A stretch of DNA of 64,000 nt from Opisthocomus hoazin (taxonomy: Eukaryota; Chordata; Aves; Opisthocomiformes; Opisthocomidae): positions 25,213,537 through 25,277,536 of the forward strand of contig NC_134428.1 in the NCBI RefSeq assembly GCF_030867145.1, in the 5' to 3' direction. Below, piece by piece: positions 35,101-47,100 of the stretch. A program made the translations under genes and the position numbers. Each line of letters starts with the position of its first letter. Position 1 is the stretch's first letter. The notes under the pieces are model-generated. The model saw nothing but the letters and a program-made list of their open reading frames with translations, was not told the DNA's origin and ran no database searches.

Positions 35101-38100
35101 CGAGCAGCTCTTTAAATGAGCAGCTGCAGCGGCATCAAGGCGCAGAGGGTGGGTTCAGAAAGATCTCCACCAGTTTGCAGGCTGGTGTGAAGGTGCCTGC
35201 CCCGCTCTCGGCACGCCGGCGGCTCTGCCACCCCCGCAGCGCCTGGGAAATACCGCCCGGAGCAGGCTGGCTGTTCCATCTGGGTGTGAAATTTTGCCTG
35301 CTGAGCCGGATGCGGCGAGGGCGCGGGGGACGGGGGGTGTCGGGGGAGATGCTGCTGTCTCCCCGGCTCCTGCGGCCTCGCTGCTGCAGGGCGGCTGCCT
35401 GGCACGTGCCCGCAGCCGGCGTCCCCAGGTCTGTCCTGGGCTGGGGTGGTCGGAGCAGAAGGTGGAATTAGCTCGGGCGGAGGGCGGGAGGTCTCGGCTG
35501 CTTGGGAGCTGCAGAGCCAGGGCACAGGCACGGCAAAAATACACTCGGGAGCTGCTGGTGGAAGGAGGGAGGTTGTAAAGCTGTTGCTCACTGTGCTCTG
35601 CCTCTGCGTCCTCCTCGTTAGAGCTGTGTGGGAGCTCGAAGCCCCGTTAGGGGATGGGGACCGACGTGGCCGAAGATGCAGTTCCTGCACAGCCGCAGCC
35701 TGGTGCAAAGCCCCGTGGAAGGCGTGAGCTGGGTCGCTCCCGGGCCTGTAGGGTCTGACCAGAATGGTTTAACTTCTTAATCCTTTAATGGCTTTTCCAG
35801 GCAAGTTGCCTGGTTGGGAAGCAGGACCTGGGCACGAGCGGTGTCGCTCCAGTGTCCCCTCCCTGAGCCGCGGGCACCCACCAGCACCACTGGAAAGAGT
35901 CTGGCCCCGTCCTCCTGACCCCCACCCTGCAGATATTTAGAGGCATTTCTAAGGTCCCCTCTCAGCCTTCTCTTCTCCAGGCTCAACAAGCCCAGCTCCC
36001 TCAGCCTCTCCTCATAGGAGAGATGCTCCAGTCCCCTCCTCATCCTCATAGCCCTCCGCTGGACTCTCTCCAGTAGCTCCTCATCTTTCTGGAACTGGGG
36101 AGCCCAGCACTGGACCCAGCACTGCAGATGGGGCCTCCCCAGGGCAGAGCAGAGGGGAAGGAGACCCTCCCTCACCCTGCTGCCCACGCTCCTCTGGATG
36201 CACCCCATGACATCCCAGGAGGAGCTCGGTGCTGGAGGAAGGCTGTGGGCACACGGCCGCGGTGCGGCTGCACCTCTCTGGGTGCTGGCCCTGGGGTGGG
36301 GGACCGAGGGGCTCTGGTCCAGGCTGGAGCATCCGCTGCCCCGGTGCAGAGCCAGGCGTGGTGCTGGGTCCGCTCGTGGTGCTGGGGTCTGTGCGGGGGT
36401 GTGCGACAGCCGATAAAACATTTAAAGGGGCCTGGAGTAAGTCTAAATGGTTTGAATATTTAATGGCATACGTTTGGCTTCGTTTCACTTTCATCTTTTA
36501 TTCGTGATGAAATATTGAACTCGGCTGCGCAGAAATGGGGTTTTCTTGGAAAGCAGAGGGAGGGGGCTGGGTCGGGGGTCTCCGTCCGAGAGCGATGGAG
36601 CTGCCCCCCCGCTCCCCGGCGAGGGGTCCCCGGCGCAGCGGGGTAACCCCTGCAGCTCTGTCGAACGGGCACACGGCATTTTTAATCCTGCCTAAGCACC
36701 GAGCCCGCACGTTGAAGGATTACAGGAGCTCTCGAAAGCAACAGCAAATATTTCATCTTGATGCCTGCATCAGGAAAAATACTTCTCCCCCATCATAACT
36801 GATAGGTGTTGGGAGCTCGTGCTCCTTCAGCTTTGAAGGGTGATGGCTGCTGCCCTGGCTCAGGGTGAGGAGCAGCCCACCGGGGCTCGGGGCTCCCGGC
36901 GATGCGGCGGGGCTTCAGCCCGGGGCCGGTGTTGGCGTGGCAGACGCAGCGGGTCTGCGGGCAGCGCTGCCCGCCAGCGGGAGAGCTCGTCTTCGAGGGG
37001 TCGTGAGCTGGGCTTGTTCAGCCTGGAGAAGAGAAGGCTGAGAGGGGACCTTAGAAATGTCTCTAAATATCTGCAGGGTGGGGGTCAGGAGGACGGGGCC
37101 AGACTCTTTCCAGTGGTGCCCAGCGACAGGACAAGGGGCAACGGGCACAAACTGGAGCAGAGGAAGCTCCAGCTGAACCCGAGGAAGAACTTCTTCCCTC
37201 TGAGGGTGACGGAGCCCTGGCCCAGGCTGCCCAGGGAGGCTGTGGAGTCTCCTTCTCTGGAGATATTCAAGACCCGCCTGGCCGCGGTGCTGTGCCCCCT
37301 GCTCTGGGTGACCCTGCTTGGGCAGGGGGCTGGGCTGGGTGACCCCCAGAGGTCCCTGCCAACCCCTGCCATGCTGGGATTCTGGGATTCTGTGAGGCCA
37401 GCAGCACGTCTCTGAGACTGCAGCTGGTCCTGCTGCGAGCATCCGGGCAGGCTCGGCTTCATTTGGTGAGGTTTTTTTTTTTATATTTAATTTATTGAAA
37501 GGAGGGGAGTGGCAGGGAGCCGTGCCCGGCTGCAGCCGAACCTGCCCGAGTCGGACGTGGTGAAGGTGCTCTCCTCCTCCCCGTCAAGCCCGGAGCACGG
37601 GGGTGATGGAGGCTTTGGCTTTTCCAGCTTTGCTTGCGCAGGCGTCGCCACAGCAACCGCCCCCCCTCCCCCCCGCAGCGTGTCGGGGCGTTAACGCGCG
37701 GCGTTTTGGGGCGTTCTGGCCATTCTTGGCGAGCACCGCGGGGCGACGTGTGCTGGGGGTCCTGCCCCAGCGCCAGTGCTGCTGCTCCTCGTTACCAGTA
37801 ACGATGCCGAACCAGCCCCAGCTCCGGACCCTGTTCCCACTGGGGGGTTCTGCAGGTGTCGGCTGCTCTCAACCTCAAAACAACCCCCTTAATGATTCCT
37901 TTTTTTTTTTCCCCTCCAAAGCCAAGCAGGGGAGGCTGCTGGAGGTGTCCAGGGAGCCCAGCACACCCGGGGAGCGCAGACCCCGCGGGCTGGGAGCTTG
38001 CCCCTCCGCTTGGCCGGCGATGCGGCATTTGGTCCAGATTGCCGGGGTTTGCTTCGATGGCGGCCGGTCCCCACCAGAGCCTCCGTCCCTCGCTGCTTCC

Positions 38101-41100
38101 CCTCAGCTGGTGACGGAGAAAAACACAACTGCGGGGCTGGGTGAATAATTCAGCCCGGCCTTGCTGCTGGGGGGTCCGCAGCGAATCACAGAATCCCAGC
38201 ATGGCAGGGGTTGGCAGGGCCCTCTGTGGGTCACCCAGCCCAACCCCCTGCCCAAGCAGGGTCACCCAGAGCAGGCTGCACAGCACCGCGGCCAGGCGGG
38301 GCTGGAATATCTCCAGAGAAGGAGACTCCACAGCCTCCCTGGGCAGCCTGGGCCAGGGCTCCGGCACCCTCAGAGGGAAGAAGTTCTTCCTCAGGTTCAG
38401 CTGGAGCTTCCTCTGCTTCAGTTTGTGCCCGTTGCCCCTTGTCCTGTCGCTGGGCACCACTGGAAAGAGTCTGGCCCCGTCCTCCTGACCCCCACCCTGC
38501 AGATATTTAGAGGCATTTCTAAGGTCCCCTCTCAGCCTTCTCTTCTCCAGGCTGAACAAGCCCAGCTCCCTCAGCCTCTCCTCGTAGGGGAGATGCTCCA
38601 GTCCCCTCCTCATCCTCGTAGCCCTGCGCTGGTCTCTGTCCGGGGACCTCCTCGTCGGAGACGGCTCCTCGCGGCGTCAGCATCCGTCTTGCAGCAGGGA
38701 TGCGGTGCCCCGGGCGGCGCGGGGTCGGTCCAGCCCCTTCCCGGGGTTTGCGGGGAGCTCTTCCCGCTCCCGCGCAGCCAGATGGCCGGGATTTAATTTC
38801 TTGCGGGTTATTTTTTGTCCCCCGGTGTTGAGCACGCTTGGCTCTGGGGAGCTGCGGGGAAGCAGCCGTTTCTCCGGGGTGGTGGCAGCGGGGGGACGGC
38901 ATCGTGTCCCCGGCGTGGCCCTCCCACCCCACCAGCTGCGCAGCCCCCGCGGGCTCCCCGCTTTCGGCATCGCCCCGTGCTCCGCGCCAGAAACGCCGAG
39001 GGATTGTTGCTACTCCCGGCGTCAATTTTTAGAGCGCGGCGCGGGTTTTGGCAGCGGCGCCGGCCAGCCCACGCAGCCCCGAGTGGTGCCAGCCTCGCGG
39101 AGGGACTGGCAGCTCTGCCGGGCTGGTGGGGACGTGGCTGGCCGGGGTGAGCCCGCGTGCCGTGCCGTGCCGGGCAGAGCAACGGGGCAGAGCTTTGGCT
39201 GAGGGAGCTGGGCTTGTTCAGCCTGGAGAAGAGAAGGCTGAGAGGGGACCTTAGAAATGCCTCTAAATATCTGCAGGGGGGGGGTCAGGACGACGGGGCC
39301 AGACTCTTTCCAGTGGTGCCCAGTGACAGGACAAGGGGCAACGGGCACAAACTGGAGCAGAGGAAGCTCCAGCTGAACCCGAGGAAGAACTTCTTCCCTC
39401 TGAGGGTGATGGAGCCCTGGCCCAGGCTGCCCAGGGAGGCTGTGGAGTCTCCTTCTCTGGAGATATTCCAGCCCCGCCTGGACAAGGTCCTGTGCAGCCT
39501 GCTCTGGGTGACCCTGCGTGGGCAGGGGGTTGGGCTGGGGGACCCACAGAGGGCCCTGCCGACCCCTGCCATGCTGGGATTCTGTGATTCTGTGATGTGG
39601 GCCGTGCACAAAAATCGACGAGCGGTGCCAGCCGGCGCTGCGGTGCTGGCAGAGCTCCGAGAGCCACGGCGAGCCGAGCTGGGGCAGCCGGGTCTCGCTG
39701 CGACGGGGCTGCGCGTCATCGTGCCCCCGCGCATCGGCGTGAGTCGCGGCTTGGCGAGGTGGCTCCGGGCAGCTCCACGGAGCTCAAACCCAGCTTTCTT
39801 AAACACATCGGCGTGCTGCGCTTACGAATGTGCATGAATTAATGTGAGAAGTGCTTGACAATGCCTAAAATAGCTTTGTTCCCCAGCGAGCGTTGAGGCG
39901 CGGCAGATGTGGTTTTTTCCCCTCCTGAATAATGCACACGTGAGGCCGATTTGCTCCCGGCAGCTCGGCGGCTGGCGGTCCCGCGGGGTCTGGCATCGCC
40001 GGCGCGTTGCCGAGGGGAGAGCAGTGGGGAGAGGCTGATTCTGCAAGGGTTCAGCCCCACAGCGCGGTGCAGAGGTGGAAATCCTCTCCCCGGGACCCAG
40101 CCGGAGTTCCTGGCCGCGGTTGGGCTTGCCAAGGGTCGTCCCTGGTGCCACAAAAAAATTCAGGGCAACGGCGTGGGGGTTTTGGCTCAGTTTTTGTTTG
40201 CGGGTGCTGCAGGGTCAGCGCGTCCGTCGGCGGTGGTGAGCCTGCGGTGACGGTCACTGGGTGCTCATCTCTGGAGATCTGCGTCCGATGTTGGCTGGGG
40301 AGCAGGAGTTCAGCCCGAGCTGTGCTTGCAGCGCGGCTTTAAGGTTGCTCCGGGTTTTTTAGTCTACAGGTGGACCTTTGTTTTGGTGATGGGTGCCGGT
40401 TCTCACAAAGAATCACAGAATCCCAGGATCCCAGCATGGCAGGGGTTGGCAGGGACCTCTGGGGGTCACCCAGCCCAGCCCCCTGCCCAAGCAGGGTCAC
40501 CCAGAGCAGGCTGCACAGCACCATGTCCAGGCGGGGCTGGAATATCTCCAGAGAAGGAGACTCCACAGCCTCCCTGGGCAGCCTGGGCCAGGGCTCCGTC
40601 ACCCTCAGAGGGAAGAAGTTCTTCCTCGGGTTCAGCTGGAGCTTCCTCTGCTCCAGTTTGTGCCCGTTGCCCCTTGTCCTGTCGCTGGGCACCACTGGGA
40701 AGAGTCTGGCCCCGTCCTCCTGACCCCCACCCTGCAGATATTTAGAGGCATTTCTAAGGTCCCCTCTCAGCCTTCTCTTCTCCAGGCTGAACAAGCCCAG
40801 CTCCCTCAGCCTCTCCTTGTAGCAGAGATGCTCCAGTCCCCTCCTCATCCTCGTAGCCCTGCGCTGGGCTCTCTCCAGTAGCTCCTCATCTTTCTTGAAC
40901 TGGGGAGCCCAGCACTGGACCCAGCACTGCAGATGGGGCCTCCCCAGGGCAGAGCAGAGGGGGAGGAGACCCTCCCTCGCCCTGCTGCCCACACTCCTCC
41001 TCATGCACCCCAGAAATGCCAGTGGCCAGGCAAGGCTGCGGTGGCATTGCCACCCACAGCAAAGCAGAGCTACTGTGGTCAGCGTGGAGGGGGCGAAACC

Positions 41101-44100
41101 TCGGGAAACCTCACCTGGCCTTAGGAAAGCGACCACAGAGCTGAGGAGGGGTCCTGCGCTGCGGGGAGGGGGCTGGGGCTCGCCGTGCTTCAGCCCCCGC
41201 TGCCACCAAGGCAACAGGATGGGGCATCCGTGGGCGCCGAGACCCGACACGTGCTGTTCCCAGGGTCTCACCGGGCTCGTCGGGACGGCAGAAAATGTCA
41301 CGATAGCTGTTCAGTCGCTCCCTGCTCCCGGGATGCTCTGCAGGGTTCCGCCGGGCTGGGGTCTGCCGCGGAGCGGGAGCGCGGCTGTGGGGGCTGTGCC
41401 TTGGCGGCGGGTGAAGGATGCACGCGCTTGTGCCGGCGTGGTGCAAAGCTGCAGGTTCATCTGACCGCTCCTGGGGGATTTTTGGTGGTGTTTTAGGGGT
41501 CAGAAGTGCTGTTTGTTAATGCTGTTTGCAGCGTCGTCTGCAGAAGGTGCTCTGTGGCTGCCGGGTGCTGCTGGGATGTTTGCTGCTGGATGTTCAGACC
41601 TGAGATTTTTTTTAATTGAATTACAAATTCTTCTCTGAAGCTTTGGGGGAGCTGCCATCCCTGTAGACGCCAGCCCCCCCAGATGAAGAAGCCCGGCCGG
41701 CGTCTGGCTGCGGCGGCAGGTACAGCCGGTCGCACATCCACGCTGTGCAGCCCCCGAGACCCCGGAGCCTTTCGCAGCAGCATCTTCCTCCGGGCACAGT
41801 GACCCCGCTGCCCGCAGGGAAGCTCTGGTTTGTAGCCAGGATGGTGCTGGGGGCAGGTGAGGCTGCCCGGAACCCTGGTCTTGTGGGTCCAAAGCCAAAT
41901 TATAATACTCTTCAGACTGGGATGGGCCAAATGGAAAATGTTTGGACCAAGCGTAGCAGCAGGAAAAATTAATTTTTCCTAATTTGCCTGCTGTGCCCGA
42001 GGGCTGCTCGCAGCCCCCTCGGGGCTCATCCTGCCGGGCTGGGGTCCCCTCGCTGGTGTTTCCCGGTGGTTTTCCCCTCGGTGAGCCCCACCGCTGCCAG
42101 GCTGCGCTGGGGCAAACCCGGTAACCTCCCCCTGAGCTGGGACAGGTCTTGTGCTGGAAATGAGACGGCTGCTGCGGGGCTGAAGCGTGGTTCCCGGGAC
42201 CTTGCGCCCGGGTGCAGCTGGGCTGAGTCCAGATCGCGGGGTCTCTGGGGTGTCCCCGCAGGGATCGTCCTGGGAGGCCGTGGAGGACGGAGCGTGTGGG
42301 GCCGGGGCGCACAGCCCGGGGCTGGCTGCCATCACCAGGGCTTGGGCAAGGGTGGGCATCGGGTGCAAGGCCATGAGGCCAGCTGCGACGCCCACCAGCT
42401 GCTGCGATGGGAGCACTGGGTGCAGCAGTGCTGCTGACACAGGGCTTCTTTGGCATAAAAACTGATGCAAGGCTTAATCTCCCCCCCCAGCAGAGTAAAC
42501 AGTTCCCCCCATAACAGTAATTGATGACCCATTTTTCATTCTGGCGGCATCGACAGCCGCCGTGTTTGCTGTAAAGGAGAAATGATATGGCAATAAACGC
42601 TCTGTAGAGATTCCTGTTCTGCTCTGCAGCGCGGCGTGTCCTCGATGAAGAAAATGAAGATAAATACGTGGAGCGCCACGTTACTTCATCTCAGTGTTGG
42701 CACGGATCTGCGTGAGCCATCTCTGCCCCTTTTGTTTCCAAGGCTGCCTGGTTTAGAAGTAAGCACGGATATTTTTAAAAATATCTCTTCTATTACAAAG
42801 TAGGAAAAAAAAAAAAAGAGACGGAAGGGGTGAGTAATGCAGCCCAGAGTGGCGGGGGAGCTGCCGCAGACCGTGCCCGGGTGGGGAGGAGGGATGCGGC
42901 CGTGGGCTCCGTCCGCTCCCAGGACACAGTTCTGGGCTCCCCAGTTCAAGAAGGATGAAGAGCTACTGGAGAGAGTCCAGCGGAGGGCTACAAGGATGGT
43001 GAGGGGACTGGAGCATCTCCCCTACGAGGAGAGGTTGAGGGAACTGGGCTTGTTCAGCCTGAAGAAGAGAAGGCTGAGAGGGGACCTTAGAAATGCCTAC
43101 AAATATCTGCAGGGTGGGGGTCAGGAGGATGGGGCCAAGCTCTTTTCAGTGGTGCCCAGTGACAGGACAAGGGGCAATGGGCACAAACTGAGGCACAGGA
43201 AGTTCCGTCTGAACATGAGGAGGAACTTCTTCCCTCTGAGGGTGACGGAGCCCTGGCCCAGGCTGCCCAGGGAGGTTGTGGAGTCTCCTTCTCTGGAGAT
43301 ATTCAAGACCCGCCTGGACAAGATCCTGTGCAGCCTGCTGTGGGTGACCCTGCTTGGGCAGGGGGGTTGGACTGGGTGACCCACAGAGGTCCCTTCCAAC
43401 CCCTACTATTCTGTGATTCTGTGATTCTGTGACCCGGCCGCGTGCTGGGAGCTGCCGGGCTGGGCTGCAGCCTTCCCGCTGACTTTGGCTTTTTGGTGGC
43501 TCTGGGCTCTGTGGTGGCTGTAGCAGATCCTATCCTGTGGATGTTTAAGGGTGGAAACCCCAGTTTCCCCCGCTGCCCGCGGGGCTGGGGCGCAGGCTCG
43601 CTCCGACGTGGCGGGGATGGCGGAAGGCGTCGCACGGCCACGTCTCCCGCCTGCTGGGAGAGCCTGAGCAGCCCCGTCGGGCTTCAAAGCGTCGGTGGCC
43701 TGAGCCCTGTCTGCCTGCGCCTCATCCCAGGAGCCGTCCTCTTGCCGGTGGCCTTGCTGGTCGGGTGCAGCAGCCGGGAAGGCGAGGGCAGGCGTCACCG
43801 ACCCGGTGCTGCTCCACCGGTGCCGGGTGGCTGCGGGACACGGCTGCTGCAGGCGGTGCTGAGAAGCAGAGCGTGGCTTTATTTTAAAATACGTGATCTT
43901 AACCAGATCCTCTTACCCCTAATCTGTCCCTAAGACAGGATTCTCTGCTTCTTGCCAGAAAAACCTTTTATGTGCAGACTGATGTGAACAGAAGACGATA
44001 AGTCACTAATTCTTCAGTGTGTCTGCTCTAACAGGAGCCTTGACTCTTGTCTGCTGCAGGGCTGGCGGCCAGGGAGACGTTAATTGTGCTTTAACGTAGC

Positions 44101-47100
44101 GTACACGGCTCCTGACCGAGACTGGGGCTGCAGACATCCCCGGGGCGTTCGCCGGGGGCTGCAGGGTGCGGGGAAGGGGCTCTGCAGGGCTCGCAGGGGG
44201 TCCGTGCCCGCCTGCAGACCACGGCTTGGGGTCACTGCTGTACGGCAGGGCTGGCATCTTCTCCGTCTTGGGAGCGGGCTGTGCCCCGGCGAGGGAGGTT
44301 CTCCTCCCCCTCTGCTCTGCCCTGGGGAGGCCCCATCTGCAGTGCTGGGTCCAGTGCTGGGCTCCCCAGTTCCAGAAAGATGAGGAGCTACTGGAGAGAG
44401 TCCAGCGCAGGGCTACGAGGATGAGGAGGGGACTGGAGCATCTCTCCTACGAGGAGAGGCTGAGGGAGCTGGGCTTGTTCAGCCTGGAGAAGAGAAGGCT
44501 GAGAGGGGACCTTCGAAATGCCTCTAAATATCTGCAGGGTGGGTGTCAGGAGGACGGGGCCAGACTCTTTCCAGTGGTGCCCAGCGACAGGACAAGGGGC
44601 AACGAGCACAAACTGAAGCAGAGGAAGCTCCAGCTGAACCCGAGGAAGAACTTCTTCCCTCTGAGGGTGACGGAGCCCTGGCCCAGGCTGCCCAGAGAGG
44701 TTGTGAAGTCTCCTTCTCTGGAGATATTCAAAGCCCACCTAGATGAGGTCCTGTGCAGCCTGCTGTGGGTGACCCTGCTTGGGCAGGGGGTTGGGCTGGG
44801 TGACCCACAGAGGGCCCTGCCAACCCCCACCATGCTGGGATTCTGTGACCTGGGGGTCAGGGGACGCGGTGGGGTGACCCCTCGAGGGATGCGGGTGGAG
44901 GGGACGCAGGGCCGGCTCCAGCAGCGGAGCGGAGCAGAAGCGCTGTCTGCTGCGAGGTGCCGTGTTGATCTGCTCTTGGCGGGTTCTGCCGTGGAACTGA
45001 GCAGCGAGCGTTGTCGTTCCTGAAAGGATCTTGGCACCGGGGATGGGCGGCTGGCTCTGGAGCGTCTCTGCTGCAGGCAGGAGTGTGCAAGGCCGGGGAG
45101 GGGGGGGAAACCAAGGCAGAAGTTTCTATTTTCAGCTGCAGAGTGTGAATGCACCGTGCTGCCGAGGAAATTAGTCACCTGCCCTGGAAGGTGAACGGCC
45201 GGGTTTTCTCTCGGGCAGAAGATTGACGGGACGAGGCGCAGGGAACCGTGGTGGGGGTCTCCCCCGGGACGCGTGCCGGGGCGGCTGGGGCCCATCGCCG
45301 GTGATGGCAGGGCTGAGGAGGAGGAGGAGGATCATCGGAGATGTTTCCCAGTGCCTGGGCCACCCTCCAGCGGGACTCAGCGCGGCTGGAGCGGGACCAT
45401 GCCCGGCCACGCCACGGCACAGCCCGGCGTCCGGTCCCTGCCCCACTGTCCCTGTCCCCAGCCGCTTCCCGCAGGCGTCGGGCTCTTCCCTCCCCTCTCT
45501 CGCGGGGAACGCGCTTCTGACACGTTTCTTGTCCCAAAGCCGGGGCTGGCTGGCTGCGTTCTCCGTCGCGGTGCTGTGCCGGACGCGCTGGCCGCGTGCC
45601 GTGGAGGGACACCGGTGCTGCCCCGGGCACCGGTGATGGGCAGAGCAGCCCCGCGTGGCGTGCTTGGACAGCTTGAGGGCTGTCGAGACGGGAGCTCGGC
45701 GCTGCTCTGCCGTCTGATAAGTCACTGCTCGCCCTGGCTGTGAAACTGGAATGTTTGTTCCTGGTTACCGGTCACCTCGGTGAGCAGAGCTTGGTTTCGG
45801 AAGTGCGGATCCTCGCGGAATATCAGCCTCCCGCTCTCTCCCCCTTCGTCACCACCAGCAGAAATTGTGGGAGGTTTTAAACCCAGCTGCTGCTGGGGCA
45901 GTTGCACCAGCAAAAGCCCCGGACGGTGTTTTCCTCCAGGCCGGGTCCGCTGCGCCAGCCTCGGGCAGAGCCGCGCTCGGGGTCCCCGGTGGCATCGGGC
46001 TGGACCCCGCGGGCAGAGCCGCCGCGGCCGCGCTCGCCGTGCCCTGCCAGGGCCGCGCACGGGCTGTCAGTGATGCGGAGCTGGAGGGTTGGGGAAGCTC
46101 CAGCTCCTCACCCGGAGCCTGCTCGGGTGGTCTGGACCCCGAGCCAGACCCCGCTGCCATGTCCCAGTGATACCCGGGTTGGGCACCCCCAGTTTGTGTT
46201 GGCCAGTTTGGCTTTTTGGGTGGTTTTTTTCTCATTTTCTCAAATGAAAATGAAATTTTCTCATTTTCAGTCTCCAGAATCACCCAGTTTGGCTGCTTTA
46301 ATTTTAAGGGGCCAAGGTTTTGGAGAGCTGCTTGTAGAGAGGGGGCAAAGGGGGGGCTGCTCTTGGAGCCGTGGCCGAGGGCCGGGCTGTCCCTGGAGCC
46401 GCTGCTGCGGCTGCAGAAGGTGCTGAGCCGCCAGCACCAGCTCGCTGGCAGCGGCACACGCGCCTGTGGGAAAACTTGGGGGTTTTAATGAGCAAATTTA
46501 ATGCAGTGTCCTGCTGTTTTGGGCAGATTCCCATATCGATCCTTACTCTATTTTTACAGCCACTTTTGGAGGTGGTTATTTGTCTGTGGCATCCCAGCTC
46601 CTCCCGTGCACGGGAGCGTCTGTGCTTGGCTTTGCCGAGCGGGAATTTGGCTCTGGGTCCTGCCTTGGCACGGGGCGGGGGTCCCCCAGCACCCCCTCAG
46701 CCAGCTCCCCCCTGCCGTGCTGCTGTTTTCCTCCTGGCTTCCTGGAAACAGAGGATGCCCCGATCTCTCGCCCGCTCCCCGGACCTGGTGCCGCAGCCCT
46801 GCTGGGGCTTGCTGGGTGGCTGCGCTGTCAGTCCTGCGCCCACGGCAGAGCCGATCCTGCCGCTAATTACCGCAGCCGGTGCCCCCGCCGCCGTCGCTGG
46901 GGTTTGGTGTGTACCCACGAACGCCGTTCTCTCCCCTCGCTGCAGGACCCCGGCGGGGGCTGCCGCCGAAGCGCGCTATAATGACATTTGGGGATTTTTA
47001 TTTTTCGTTTCCGTCATAACGGTGGAGATGGGGGTGGCTGGGGGCCAGACCCTGCCAGCTCCGGGGACGAGCCCACCGCAGCAGAGGCACTGGCACAGCT